NCBI GenBank assembly: GCA_964580435.1
Contig: CAZOKP010000014.1
Span: forward strand, 1 to 44,331
Length of the DNA stretch: 44,331 bases
Direction of reading: 5' to 3'
From: CAZKEW01 sp964580435
Lineage (GTDB): Bacteria > Acidobacteriota > Aminicenantia > Aminicenantales > UBA8522
Under the pieces are notes generated by a model, which did no database searches, had not been told where the DNA came from, and was given only the letters and a program-made list of their open reading frames with translations. The position numbers and the translations under genes were made by a program. This document shows positions 5,863 through 15,314 of the stretch, in pieces; the first letter of the stretch is position 1; every line of letters begins with the position of its first letter.

Positions 5863-8667
5863 ATGTTCGCACCCGGGGATAAGGTTCAGCATTACGAAAT
5901 TATCGAGCTCCTCGGCAAAGGAGGCATGGGCGAGGTTTATCTCGCCAGAGACGCCATCCTCGACCGCAAAGTCGCCCTCAAATTCCTGCCTGATGAGCTT
6001 GAGGGCGACGCCAGGACCCGCGAGCGGTTTCTCCGCGAAGCAAAATCGGCCGCCGCCTTGGATCATCCCTTTATTTGCAAAATCTACGAAACGGGCGAAT
6101 GGCGCGGGAAAGCGTTTATCGCCATGGAGTATATCCAGGGCAAAACCCTCAAAGATAGAATGGAGCAAGAACCGCTCCCTCTAAAAGATATCATCCGGGT
6201 GACATTAGAAATCGCCGAAGCTCTGGAAAATGCTCATAAGGCCGGGATTGTCCACCGCGACCTGAAACCCGTTAATATCATGATCACTTCTCAAGGACAC
6301 ACCAAGGTCATGGATTTTGGACTAGCCAAGCGCGTTCTCCCTGGCGGAGGCACAGCAGAATTAAGCCGGACGTTGACGCAGGCGTCCATTACAGAGCAGG
6401 GATCTGTCGCGGGCACAATAGCCTATATGTCTCCCGAGCAAGCCAAGGGGGAGAATGTTGACACCAGAAGCGACATCTTTTCCCTCGGCATCATTCTCTA
6501 CGAGATGATCTCAGGAAAGCATCCGTTTTCTAAGCCAAGCCCGATCGAGACACTCACGTCTATACTCAGGGACGCCGTCCCCCCCACCCATATCACGCCG
6601 AAGTCCGTGAATCCCGTTCTCAATCCGATCCTCCGCAAAGCCCTGGCCAAAAAACCGGCGGATCGATACAAGAACGTCACTGATTTCGCCAATGACTTAC
6701 GAAAGGCTCAAATAGAGAAAGGATTCAGAATTCATATTCCCCGGCGTCTGCTGTTAATCTCCGCTGCGTCCATTTTGATCATTGCCCTGGCGGTCGTTGC
6801 GGTGCTGCGGTTTAGACATCCGAGCGGAGAGTCGGCGTCTAAACCCGTAAATACCGGGCAAAAACCGATTTCTGTTCTAATCGCCGACTTCGAGAATAAA
6901 ACGGGTGACCCGGTGTTTGAGGGTGCTCTCGAGCAGGCGTTTGGCATCGGACTAGAAGGGGCCCCTTTTATCAAAATGTACGACCGCGCTCGGGCGCGAA
7001 CGCTCGTGAACGATCTGGATCCCAATGCCAAGGGCAAGATTGAAGCCGACGCCGCCCAGCTTCTCTGCAGCCGCGAAGGGATCAATATCGTGGTTGCGGC
7101 ATCCATCGAACCCAGCGGAAGTGGGTATGTCTTTGATGTCTGGGCCTTAGACCCCTTGAGCTACTTGAGGCTGGCTGAAAGGTCGAAAACGATCGCGACC
7201 AAGGCCGAAGTGTTCAAAGCCGCCGATAGCCTTGTGGCTGAGCTCAGGGATGATCTAAGCCGTATCCCTGCCGAGACGGTCCAGGCGCTTTCCATGGAGA
7301 CGTTCACGGCCGCGTCTCTCGAAGCCATGAAAATCTACGCCCACGCTCAGGATCTCGTCTTGGCTGGCAAAGATGATGAAGCTATTCAAGAATATCTTAA
7401 GGCCATTGAAAAAGACCCCAAGCTGGGACGCGCCTACGCCGGCCTGGCTGTGGTTTACAGGAATAGAGGCCGGGACGAGGAGGCGAACAAGTATTATGAG
7501 AAGGCCATGGCCTTGATCGACCAGCTAACAGACCGGGAAAAATACCGGACCCGAGGCGGCTACTACTTCCTCAATCGAAATTACAAGCAGGCCGTTGAAG
7601 AATTCAGCGCTCTCATGAAGCAATTCCCGATGGACTCCGCCGCTCACACCAACCTTCCACTCGCCTATTTTTATAACCGGGAGATGCAGAAGGCCTTTGA
7701 AGAAGGGCAAAAAGCCGTGGAATTTGCCCCCCGAAATCTGACCGCTCGTTCCAACTTCGTCTGGTACGCGATCGGGTACGGAAAATTCGAGGTGGCCGAA
7801 AAAGAATTTCAAGAAGTCATGAAACTGAACCCGGAATTTGTCGATGCCCGGGTCACACTTGCCCTTCTCCAGTTGGCTCAGGATCGTCCAAGAGAAGCCG
7901 AGAAAACTTATCTCGAGCTTTCGTCGAAAGGCGCAAGAGCAGCATCCTTGGCCGCCATAGGATTGGCGGACCTGGCTCTCTATGAAGGCCGACTGAATGA
8001 CGCGCGAAAGATACTGGAGGAGGGGATTGCGGCCGATCTCAAGAATAAATTTGAGGATGAGGTTACCCTGAAATCCGTTATGCTCGCGCAGAATTTTCTA
8101 GCTCAAGGCAAGCTGGACGCCGCTATCCAGGCTGCAGATCGCGTGGCCGCTGCAAGCAAAAAAGGCAGCAACCTTTTTTCCGTTGCCTTGATCTATATTC
8201 AGGCCGGACAAAGCGAGAAAGCCTTGAAGGTCGCTGCGGACCTTAACGCCAAGCCTCAGGCTGAACTTCAAGCTTATGCGCGGCTTATTGAAGGAGAGGC
8301 CGCTCAGAAAAAGGGCGAAATCCCTAAAGCCGTAGATCTTTATCAAAAAGCGCAGGCGCTGCAGGATACCTGGCTTGGACACCTGGCCTTAGGACGAGCT
8401 TATCTGGAAGCCAATCAATTCACCGAAGCCCACTCGGAATTTGATATGTGTTTGAAAAGGAGGGGGGAGGCCACCTCGATTTTCCTGGACGATTTTCCGT
8501 ACTATCGATATTTTGCGCCGGTTTATTACTTTCTTGGCCGGGCGCAGGAAGGGCTGAAGAGCCCGGCCGCCAAGGAATCCCACCAGAAATTCCTCAAAAT
8601 CAGAGAGAGGGCCGACCCGGGCGATGCGCTCGTCGAAGACGCCCGCAAGCGGCTCAATTTACTCTGA
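5863..8667 (+). CDS. Transmembrane serine/threonine protein kinase with TPR sensor region
   Basis: 934 aa. Residues 10-280 form a PknB-type kinase domain: glycine loop GKGGMGEVY (18-26), lysine K40 in VALKF, catalytic HRDLKPVN (D133), DFG at 151-153, and APE-like SPEQ. All catalytic residues are present, so it should be active. A single membrane segment spans about 296-315. Outside it, residues 330-470 begin PISVLIADFENKTGD, like the FlgO/TolB-N-like module seen after kinases and adenylate cyclases. From about 490 to the end are TPR repeats (LAGKDDEAIQEYLKAIEKDP and further units) for protein binding. The likely role is sensing periplasmic or envelope partners and phosphorylating cytoplasmic targets; partners are unknown. 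It converges with the large exported protein gene 19 nt away. Confidence 0.92.
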   Translation: MFAPGDKVQHYEIIELLGKGGMGEVYLARDAILDRKVALKFLPDELEGDARTRERFLREAKSAAALDHPFICKIYETGEWRGKAFIAMEYIQGKTLKDRMEQEPLPLKDIIRVTLEIAEALENAHKAGIVHRDLKPVNIMITSQGHTKVMDFGLAKRVLPGGGTAELSRTLTQASITEQGSVAGTIAYMSPEQAKGENVDTRSDIFSLGIILYEMISGKHPFSKPSPIETLTSILRDAVPPTHITPKSVNPVLNPILRKALAKKPADRYKNVTDFANDLRKAQIEKGFRIHIPRRLLLISAASILIIALAVVAVLRFRHPSGESASKPVNTGQKPISVLIADFENKTGDPVFEGALEQAFGIGLEGAPFIKMYDRARARTLVNDLDPNAKGKIEADAAQLLCSREGINIVVAASIEPSGSGYVFDVWALDPLSYLRLAERSKTIATKAEVFKAADSLVAELRDDLSRIPAETVQALSMETFTAASLEAMKIYAHAQDLVLAGKDDEAIQEYLKAIEKDPKLGRAYAGLAVVYRNRGRDEEANKYYEKAMALIDQLTDREKYRTRGGYYFLNRNYKQAVEEFSALMKQFPMDSAAHTNLPLAYFYNREMQKAFEEGQKAVEFAPRNLTARSNFVWYAIGYGKFEVAEKEFQEVMKLNPEFVDARVTLALLQLAQDRPREAEKTYLELSSKGARAASLAAIGLADLALYEGRLNDARKILEEGIAADLKNKFEDEVTLKSVMLAQNFLAQGKLDAAIQAADRVAAASKKGSNLFSVALIYIQAGQSEKALKVAADLNAKPQAELQAYARLIEGEAAQKKGEIPKAVDLYQKAQALQDTWLGHLALGRAYLEANQFTEAHSEFDMCLKRRGEATSIFLDDFPYYRYFAPVYYFLGRAQEGLKSPAAKESHQKFLKIRERADPGDALVEDARKRLNLL

Positions 8668-8686
8668 ATTTCTGTTTGAGCAGAGA

Positions 8687-11600
8687 TCAGTGATAGTTAA
8701 TGCGAAAGAACAAATCCTCGCTTGGCTGGGCACTTCCATAAAAGTACATTTGGCCATATGGATACGTATCTCCCGCCCGTCTCCAGCCAAAAACGACTAA
8801 GTTTGTGTCCTCCAGTTGGAGCCTTAAAGTTGTCCCAGGTGGGACCGCCAATCCCTCCGATAAATAGAAGGTCAACCACCCATCAAATCCCGAGGCGACG
8901 TATTTTGAGCCCTGCATAAGAACCGCGCCTCCTGATGACAATATCTTCATGGTTATTGTGTCGCCAGGTGGTCCTGCGTTTCCCGTCAAAATATTGACAT
9001 CCACATTTAGGACAAGCGGACTCGTGGTGGTAAAGCTCTGGCCGACCTGATTTGCCGGTACGATGTTAACCCAGCCGCCGCTCCACGGGGGGGCGTTTGC
9101 AATATAAGCTGATTGTGCTTGGTAAAGGGACTGTATCTCGGAATCAGAAAGCACACGATCATAAATGCGGATTTCGTCGATCACCCCGTTGAAGAATTCA
9201 TTCGGGGGGGTTAAACCAATAGTCACGTTCTCGTTGTTCATCAATGGGGAACTCAGACACGTCATGCTATGTTTAAGCACTCCATTCAGGTATCCACGGA
9301 GCTGACGAGACGCCGAGTCATACGTCGAGACCAGGTGGAAAAATTGGTTTTGCCCGACAGGTTCATAAGCAAGCCACTCTGTTTCGTTCCCAGTAGAATT
9401 TTGATACGTATAATACGGAAGGCCGTCCGTAGAGACAATGTGAACCGTAAAGCTACCAAAATTGCTGCCTTTGGAGATGATCGGGTTCCTCTTGGCATAA
9501 TTAGGCACTTTGACTATGGCCACAATCGAGATCTGTGGAAGATCGAAACTGCTCTCGTCGGGAAGCTCTACATAATTGCTGGTCCCATCGAAATTCAAAG
9601 CGCCGCTGGGATTTCCGTTTCTGTCCTCAGAGTAGGTGGGATTTCCATGGATCGTTCCGTTGTGACCATTTCCGCTTTCGTCGTTGGCATTTCCATTGAA
9701 CGGGTAATAGGCAACCAGCCCCCCGAGGGGCGCACCGTTGCCTAAAAGTGTGATGTCATAAGGATTCTTATCCAGGGTGTTATTGATTATGGAAATTGCA
9801 GCAGTCTTAAGACCCGGTGAAGTTGGTTGAAATCTAATTATGAAGGATGTGTAATCCCCGCTTATCACAGGAGATGTCGGCTGTTGTTGGACACTGAATT
9901 GATCGGCATTGGCTCCAATAATCGTTATGATCGGATTTCCGTTCAGAACTAGATCTCCTGTTGCACCTTCACTTATGTTCTCAATTCTAAAGGTCTCATC
10001 GGTGGTTGATCCAACAGAATGAGTGCCGAAATCGTAGCTCCCTCCATTATCAATCCAAGTTTCTGAAACATAAATATTCATCATCGCTGGCAAAAGAATG
10101 GCTTTGTTTAAAAAGACGGGAATTCTCAGGGGGTTATTAGAGACTTCCGGAACCGTGACCACGATAAAACCGGCGTAGTTGCCGGGATTAATGCCCGTAT
10201 CGTCCACGGTGACTGTCAGTACCGTCGGTGTCCCGCTCAAAGAACCTCCAGTTGGTGAAACGCTGAGCCAGCTGGAATCAACGGACAAGGTGTACGCCAA
10301 CGATCCTTCGCCGGGAAGATTAGAAAGGGATAGAGAAAGAGTCTGACTGCTAGATTGTACAAACGACAACGAGGAAGGAACGGCGACTATAGAGGGCAAA
10401 GGAGTATCAGGATCCCAAGGCGTGGAATTTGGGGGGGTATCATATGGCGGAGTCGTGCTTCCCTCTTCAACATCATCGGTGTTGACCGCTTCGGCAACGG
10501 CCTCGGCAATCACCATATTCGGGCTAAAGGTAACACTGCCGTCCGTGGTATCCTCATCCCAGACGCGGAAGATCACATCCGCTTGATCTCCTGGTGCCAA
10601 GTTGAAGGTGACATCCTGCGCGCTCAAATTTGCTGCCTGGGTAGACATGGAGGAGCCTTGGATGCTCATAGCCGTATCGCTTAAAGTAATGTTTTGAACC
10701 CGGGGATTTTGCACGCGGGGGTTGGAAATATTGACCATGAGTTCATCTTGATGCGTCTCATAAAGTTGACAGTCCTTGTCCACGGGAGCTTTATAAACCT
10801 TGTAAACGAGAACCTGGGCTATTAAGGAGGGATTCTCACCATTAAAATATTCCGGCCACTGGGACTGGATGTTGGCCGTAAAAGCCGAGGTTGTATTGCC
10901 TTCGTTCGTAACAGTCCAGGTTACATCCGTCAAGGCCCCGTTAGGGACTACGGCATTCTGAACCCGTGGATTGGGCACCTCATTATTGACTATGCTTTCA
11001 TTCTGGACGCGGGGATTGAGCACGCCCGTGTTTTGAACCCGAGGGTTGACGACGCTGTAGTTCTGAACCCGAGGATTCTGAACCCGAGGATTGAGGACGG
11101 CCGAGGCATTGGGTTCGCTTTCATCTCCCAGGTCATAGTTCCAGACCAAGGGGGCACTCACATCGGGATCATGGGTTTCGTTCCCAAGATTCGCGAAGGG
11201 GTTGTCTGGGTCGCTCAGGGGAAGGTTGGTGGGGTCGGGGTTCAAGACGACATAGCCCACGAGTTTGATACCTTCAAAGGCGTTGACCGTCACGGGAGCC
11301 AGTGTCCGGCTCGATCTGTCGACATAGACCGTGCAGGAAACAGAAGAATAGGGTCGAACCTTGACTTGGATATAGTCGTCGTTCTTAAATTGATCGAAGG
11401 AGGCATTGACGCGCCCGATCTGCAGGATTACAAGATTCAGCGTTCTCTCGAATTCAGTGGTGTTCTTTATGAACACGACAAAGGTTCTTCCACCCTCGCC
11501 ACTCAAGGGCAAGTCGAGCTGCTTGGTGTTTCCAGGCGATCCGACAATGATGCCTTTGTTGATATTGGCCGTGTATACGTTCTGGTTCCGCATTCCTGTT

Positions 11601-13411
11601 TTGGAGCCATCCGAACAGGGAAAGGTTGCTCCCCAACCAGAGTCTTGCGTTGAAGCAGGGGCGCTGTAATTCACCCAGTCTCCCCAGATATTCCCGTTGG
11701 GCGGCTTGACATCCCGGTTATCCGTCCAGGCGGTATGGTAGATTGTCGGCTCCAACGGACTAATATTGTAAACCCAGAAGCCGAACGCAATGGCCGGAGG
11801 TAGAATCCTGGGCGAGGGTGTGATTTCCATATAATCGCCGTGGAAAGGGACAGTCCCCTGCTGGAAGAGGGGATAGTTGATGGGATTAGACTCCGCCTGG
11901 ATGACTCTATAATAGCCATTTTCCTCGATGGGATTTCCATTGGAGTCCAAATCCAGAACATAAAGATACCGGGATAATTGGATCGACGGCGAAAATGACG
12001 GAGGCACACCCGGCGTTCCTTCGGCCGCCCGGACATCGATGGTATGGCGATGCTCACCTGGCGAATCCACGATGAATTGTGAAGCCTCTTTCGCTAAATC
12101 CTCGCGCTGGTCATACCAGGCCAGCATCAATTTCCAGCCCGCAAAAGTCAGAGACGGCATAAACTGATGGCCGATACCCGTGTAAGTTTGATCGACTATC
12201 TTGGGGGTTGACCAAACAAGGCCACCTTTTTTGAAAGCAGAAATCATTATTCTCGCCTGCCCGTCCGCGCCCCACTGTCTCTGGGACCAGGCGACATAAA
12301 CTGTGCCAAGTCCATCTATGGCCATTGTCGGATAGCTGTTGGTCCGGAAAGAGTTGTAGCTCGTTCCCTGGTCAAAAGGATACGGAAGAGCGGCAACATC
12401 AGGGAGCTTCCTGAATGTTTTGCCCCCGTCGGTCGACCTCACAACAACGATTCCGCCTGGAACGCTCCCGCCGGCGAAACGCCTGAAAGCGACATAAATC
12501 GTATTTCCTTTGAGATCTATCGGGTCGATGGCGATCACCGGCCTTTGAACAAGCTCTCCGGTAATGCTCAGTTGGACCGGAGGAGTGCTCCAGGTCACAC
12601 CGCCATCGGTCGACCTCTGAAGAAAGATTTTGTTCTGGACGTTACTTCCGGAAGTGCTCGAAAAGACAGTGTAGGCAACATAGATATTCCCATAGAGAGC
12701 GCCCTTTCTGGGAACGTCCACCGCCAGGTTGGGCATATCGACGAAACTGTTCGAACCTCCTATGGCAACAACCCGTGTATCAATATACTGGATGGGCCCA
12801 AAATATTTGCGCACGCCTTGATCAATTTTCACTTCAACTTTCTCCAGATTGTTGTTGTCCATATAGCGGGCCACAAAGACCTTGCTCAACGTTTGATCAC
12901 GGTTAAAAGCAATGCCGCAATAATAGAACAGTCCATTGGCTCCAGCTCGGACAATAGGATCACAGGCCGTGTCCAGCCCGTGAATCGGGGAAAGTTGCCC
13001 CTCAGTTGAATTGTCCGTCGGGTAGCCGGGGAGAAGAGTTGTCATCCAGGATTGCCCCCCGTCAAAAGACTCAAAAACACCTAACCAGGCATCGCGAGCG
13101 CTAGCGACTCCTTCTATGCCGGGCAATTGGAAATTTTCAGGTACATCAATTGTCCGATAATCGTTGGCCCCGGCAAAGAGATGCATGGGGTTACGGGTTG
13201 AAACCGCAATAGATGGCTCATTCTGGCGCTGCAACCATGGATCGCCAAAGGGAAGCTTGGTGCCGGAAACCATGTTGACGTTTCGGCCGGCGAGGATTGA
13301 CTGGGTACCACCTGCTGTCGTTTCAACATATTGGGATCTGATTGGAAGCCCGATTAAGACCACTGCCAAAAACGCCAAAGAGAGATAAAAAGACAAGCGG
13401 CGGATGGACAT
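8687..13411 (-). CDS. Large exported mosaic protein: BNR-type propeller, pentapeptide tracts, Ig-like, LamG
   Basis: 1574 aa with signal peptide (residues 1-27, RRLSFYLSLAFLAVVLIGLP). About 30-560 contain sialidase-like BNR/Asp-box repeats (SFDGGQSW, STDGGVTW, STDGGKTF) of a beta-propeller. Residues 770-824 are eleven pentads of the pattern xxVxN (PRVQN prominent), and 893-912 hold a second short tract. About 1010-1110 is an Ig/BACON-like module (SSWLSVSPTGGSLSG), and 1120-1225 a choice-of-anchor-D/ASPM-like module (FRIENISEG, ADQFSV, FQPTSPGLK). About 1228-1425 is LamG (VAYYPFNGNANDESGNGHNG, DEIRIYDRVLS), followed by a beta-rich 130-residue tail. No LPXTG or C-terminal membrane segment is seen. 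A role in surface glycan or protein binding is inferred. AAGGGGGA precedes the ATG. Confidence 0.85.
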   Translation of the reverse strand: MSIRRLSFYLSLAFLAVVLIGLPIRSQYVETTAGGTQSILAGRNVNMVSGTKLPFGDPWLQRQNEPSIAVSTRNPMHLFAGANDYRTIDVPENFQLPGIEGVASARDAWLGVFESFDGGQSWMTTLLPGYPTDNSTEGQLSPIHGLDTACDPIVRAGANGLFYYCGIAFNRDQTLSKVFVARYMDNNNLEKVEVKIDQGVRKYFGPIQYIDTRVVAIGGSNSFVDMPNLAVDVPRKGALYGNIYVAYTVFSSTSGSNVQNKIFLQRSTDGGVTWSTPPVQLSITGELVQRPVIAIDPIDLKGNTIYVAFRRFAGGSVPGGIVVVRSTDGGKTFRKLPDVAALPYPFDQGTSYNSFRTNSYPTMAIDGLGTVYVAWSQRQWGADGQARIMISAFKKGGLVWSTPKIVDQTYTGIGHQFMPSLTFAGWKLMLAWYDQREDLAKEASQFIVDSPGEHRHTIDVRAAEGTPGVPPSFSPSIQLSRYLYVLDLDSNGNPIEENGYYRVIQAESNPINYPLFQQGTVPFHGDYMEITPSPRILPPAIAFGFWVYNISPLEPTIYHTAWTDNRDVKPPNGNIWGDWVNYSAPASTQDSGWGATFPCSDGSKTGMRNQNVYTANINKGIIVGSPGNTKQLDLPLSGEGGRTFVVFIKNTTEFERTLNLVILQIGRVNASFDQFKNDDYIQVKVRPYSSVSCTVYVDRSSRTLAPVTVNAFEGIKLVGYVVLNPDPTNLPLSDPDNPFANLGNETHDPDVSAPLVWNYDLGDESEPNASAVLNPRVQNPRVQNYSVVNPRVQNTGVLNPRVQNESIVNNEVPNPRVQNAVVPNGALTDVTWTVTNEGNTTSAFTANIQSQWPEYFNGENPSLIAQVLVYKVYKAPVDKDCQLYETHQDELMVNISNPRVQNPRVQNITLSDTAMSIQGSSMSTQAANLSAQDVTFNLAPGDQADVIFRVWDEDTTDGSVTFSPNMVIAEAVAEAVNTDDVEEGSTTPPYDTPPNSTPWDPDTPLPSIVAVPSSLSFVQSSSQTLSLSLSNLPGEGSLAYTLSVDSSWLSVSPTGGSLSGTPTVLTVTVDDTGINPGNYAGFIVVTVPEVSNNPLRIPVFLNKAILLPAMMNIYVSETWIDNGGSYDFGTHSVGSTTDETFRIENISEGATGDLVLNGNPIITIIGANADQFSVQQQPTSPVISGDYTSFIIRFQPTSPGLKTAAISIINNTLDKNPYDITLLGNGAPLGGLVAYYPFNGNANDESGNGHNGTIHGNPTYSEDRNGNPSGALNFDGTSNYVELPDESSFDLPQISIVAIVKVPNYAKRNPIISKGSNFGSFTVHIVSTDGLPYYTYQNSTGNETEWLAYEPVGQNQFFHLVSTYDSASRQLRGYLNGVLKHSMTCLSSPLMNNENVTIGLTPPNEFFNGVIDEIRIYDRVLSDSEIQSLYQAQSAYIANAPPWSGGWVNIVPANQVGQSFTTTSPLVLNVDVNILTGNAGPPGDTITMKILSSGGAVLMQGSKYVASGFDGWLTFYLSEGLAVPPGTTLRLQLEDTNLVVFGWRRAGDTYPYGQMYFYGSAQPSEDLFFRINYH
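10676..10735 (-). repeat. Second NPRVQ-type pentapeptide tract (4 pentads)
   Basis: Encodes residues 893-912 as VNISN PRVQN PRVQN ITLSD, in register with the xxVxN pattern of the longer tract. It sits between two Ig-like beta stretches of the same protein. The two PRVQN pentads use different codons (CCC CGC GTG CAA AAT and CCC CGG GTT CAA AAC). Confidence 0.75.
10940..11104 (-). repeat. Pentapeptide tract of 11 pentads (xxVxN) in the exported mosaic protein
   Basis: Encodes residues 770-824: SAVLN, PRVQN, PRVQN, YSVVN, PRVQN, TGVLN, PRVQN, ESIVN, NEVPN, PRVQN, AVVPN. Every fifth residue is Asn, and the middle residue is Val, Ile or (AVVPN, NEVPN) Val. The 15-nt DNA units differ at synonymous positions, so the pattern is kept at protein level. 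It resembles pentapeptide-repeat beta-helix logic (central hydrophobic, polar corner), but with Pro-Arg in place of Ala-Asp/Asn. Confidence 0.8.
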
Positions 13412-13759
13412 GTTGTCCCCCTTTTTAATGAATTTTTACGTAGGGAATTATTCTTCCAAAAAGCGCAATATCGCTGCTGTGCGCATGCATCTTCTGAGCG
13501 TGGGGCAGACGATAATTGTGTCTTAAAGTGAGAAAGCGACCCCTGAAACGATTCAGCAAAATTTCCTGAGGATCAACCCCTGATGTGTTTCTTTTGAGAA
13601 TTCTCCTTAAGAGGTAATCCCCCTACCTCCTTACCCGGATTTCCTTATGACCTAAAGCTAGGCCCTGGCTTCTTATTTGTCAAGCGATTTCTTGGGCTTC
13701 AGTCTTGTGGCTTTGCCTTTTTAATTGAGCGCCAATGATCTCGGCAAAATAAAGGAATC
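13412..13759. other. 348-nt intergenic region with inverted repeat, no gene seen
   Basis: Lies between the start of the 1574-aa protein gene and the end of htpX. No convincing ORF or RNA gene was seen. It holds an inverted repeat GAGGTA (13611-13616) / TACCTC (13624-13629) around seven bases, which on the minus strand lies about 200 nt upstream of the large gene's ATG and could be an operator. The region near 13420-13470 is AT-rich and may hold the promoter, but no clear -35/-10 pair was found. Confidence 0.5.
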
Positions 13760-14656
13760 TTACATCTTTTCCAGCGCCGCGATTCGCTCTTCGATCGGAG
13801 GGTGCGTGCTGAACAGCTTATTGACCGGACCACCAATATCTAGAAGCGGGTTGACGATATAAAGATGCGCCGTAGCCTTGTTCGCCGCTTCGAGAGGCTC
13901 CCTGTCCGCCGCGAGTTTCCTCAGCGCTGAGGCCAGCCCAGGAGGATAGCGTGTCAGCATCGCGGCGCTAGCGTCGGCCAGGAATTCCCGCTTCCTCGAA
14001 ACGGCAAAACGGACGAGCTGGGAGATCAAGGGAGAAAGAGCCGCCAAAACGAGCCCGACGATGACAAAAACGCCGGCTGCCCCGCCTCCTCGTCCCCGCT
14101 CCGAGCTCCGCCGTCTTCCTCCTCCCCACCAAAACGTCCTGACCATCCAGTCGCTGAGGAGGGCGACCACTCCGACCATCACTACAACCAATGTCTGGAG
14201 CAGGACGTCATAGTTCTTGATATGGGACATCTCGTGGGCGACGACGCCTTCCAATTCAGCACGGTTGAGCTTCTCGAGCAGCCCGGTCGTCACAACAATG
14301 ACCGAGTTTTTCGGGTTCCGTCCGGTGGCGAATGCATTGGGAGCCGTGTCGTCAATGACATAACAGCGCGGAGCCGGAATCCCGGCCGCAATCGCCAGCC
14401 CCTCGACGACATTATAAAGATAGGGAAATTCGCTTTTCTCGACGGGCCTGGCCCGGCTTATGGCCAGGACGATCTTGTCGCTTGTATAGTAGCTTACAAG
14501 AGCCGTGGCCCCGGCCACTATGACAGCCAGCACTAACCCTTCGGTTCCCATCCCCGTCATCCCTTCGAAGACCCAAACGAGGAGAAAAATCAGGCCCAGG
14601 AAAAAAAGGACGAGGAGGAAGGATTTTCTTTTATTGCTGGCGATTTGTTCGTACAA
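13760..14656 (-). CDS. htpX: HtpX-like M48 family membrane zinc metalloprotease
   Basis: 298 aa. The start is TTG at 14656, supported by the conserved family beginning MYEQIASNKRKS; the next Met falls after the first membrane segment. Two N-terminal membrane helices (about 12-30 and 38-57) are followed by the zinc motif H141-E-x-x-H145 (AHEMSH), two further hydrophobic segments (about 152-170 and 195-215), and the third zinc-ligand region REFLADASA. HtpX degrades misfolded membrane proteins from the cytoplasmic side. A Gly/Arg-rich linker (GGGRRRSSERGRGGG) separates the central helices. It follows lemA by 3 nt in one operon, a widespread pairing in which LemA is thought to assist the protease. 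Confidence 0.93.
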   Translation of the reverse strand: MYEQIASNKRKSFLLVLFFLGLIFLLVWVFEGMTGMGTEGLVLAVIVAGATALVSYYTSDKIVLAISRARPVEKSEFPYLYNVVEGLAIAAGIPAPRCYVIDDTAPNAFATGRNPKNSVIVVTTGLLEKLNRAELEGVVAHEMSHIKNYDVLLQTLVVVMVGVVALLSDWMVRTFWWGGGRRRSSERGRGGGAAGVFVIVGLVLAALSPLISQLVRFAVSRKREFLADASAAMLTRYPPGLASALRKLAADREPLEAANKATAHLYIVNPLLDIGGPVNKLFSTHPPIEERIAALEKM

Positions 14657-14659
14657 TGC

Positions 14660-15214
14660 TTAGAAGCTGACCTTCACAGGCTCCTTTGCCGCCGGCTCCC
14701 CGATCTCGAAATACTCTCTCTCCTTGAAATTGAACATCCTGGCGATGATGCTCGAGGGAAAGACCTGCTGCTTGGCATTAAATTTCATGACCGTGTCGTT
14801 ATAGAACTGCCGGGCATAGGCGATCTTGCCCTCGGTTCCGGCGAGCTCTTCCTGAAGCATCAGGAAGTTCTGGTTGGCCTTGAGTTCGGGATAGTTCTCA
14901 GCGACCGCAAACAGGGTCTTCAGGGCCCCGCTCAGCATGTTCTCGGCCTGCGCTTGATCCTTCACGGTATTAGCGTTGATTGCGTTGGCGCGGGCCTCGG
15001 TGACATTTTGGAAGACTTCCCTCTCATGCTTGGCGTAGCCCTTAACCGTCTCGACCAGATTGGGAATGAGATCATATCTCCGCCGCAGCTGCACATCCAC
15101 CTGGGACCAGGAGTTATCACAGCGATTCCTCAGGACGATGAGGCTGTTATACATCCCGATGGCCACGATCAAGACAGCGCCGATCACAAGCAACAGAATC
15201 AATAAAGCACCCAT
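14660..15214 (-). CDS. lemA: LemA family membrane protein
   Basis: 184 aa with one N-terminal membrane helix (residues 2-20). An alpha-helical, coiled-coil-rich domain follows, bearing the family signatures NSLIVLRNRCDNSWSQVDVQ, RRYDLIPNLVETVKGY and QNFLMLQEELAGTE. LemA proteins are small inner-membrane proteins of poorly known function with a long helical bundle outside. The gene has its own promoter and an SD (AAGGGAG) and is followed 3 nt later by the TTG of htpX, so htpX translation is probably coupled to it. Confidence 0.95.
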   Translation of the reverse strand: MGALLILLLVIGAVLIVAIGMYNSLIVLRNRCDNSWSQVDVQLRRRYDLIPNLVETVKGYAKHEREVFQNVTEARANAINANTVKDQAQAENMLSGALKTLFAVAENYPELKANQNFLMLQEELAGTEGKIAYARQFYNDTVMKFNAKQQVFPSSIIARMFNFKEREYFEIGEPAAKEPVKVSF

Positions 15215-15251
15215 TTTTATCTCCCTTGTATTAAGAACTTCAACGCCAAAT

Positions 15252-15280
15252 AAGATAGAAGCTTAGGGGGAAAAAATCAA
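15252..15280 (-). promoter_or_regulatory. Promoter of lemA-htpX
   Basis: On the minus strand, TTGATT (15275-15280), a 17-nt spacer and TATCTT (15252-15257), 37 nt upstream of the lemA ATG. It is back to back with the citrate synthase promoter. Confidence 0.5.
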
Positions 15281-15314
15281 GAAGAGATTTCACCGAAAAA
15301 TGCAATTTTAACGA

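Noticed and set aside
11033..11653. Plus-strand frame rich in NPRI/NPRV-like peptides opposite the mosaic protein
   Set aside because: The apparent repeats are the complementary reading of the PRVQN tract; the minus strand has signal peptide and domains, the plus frame has none.
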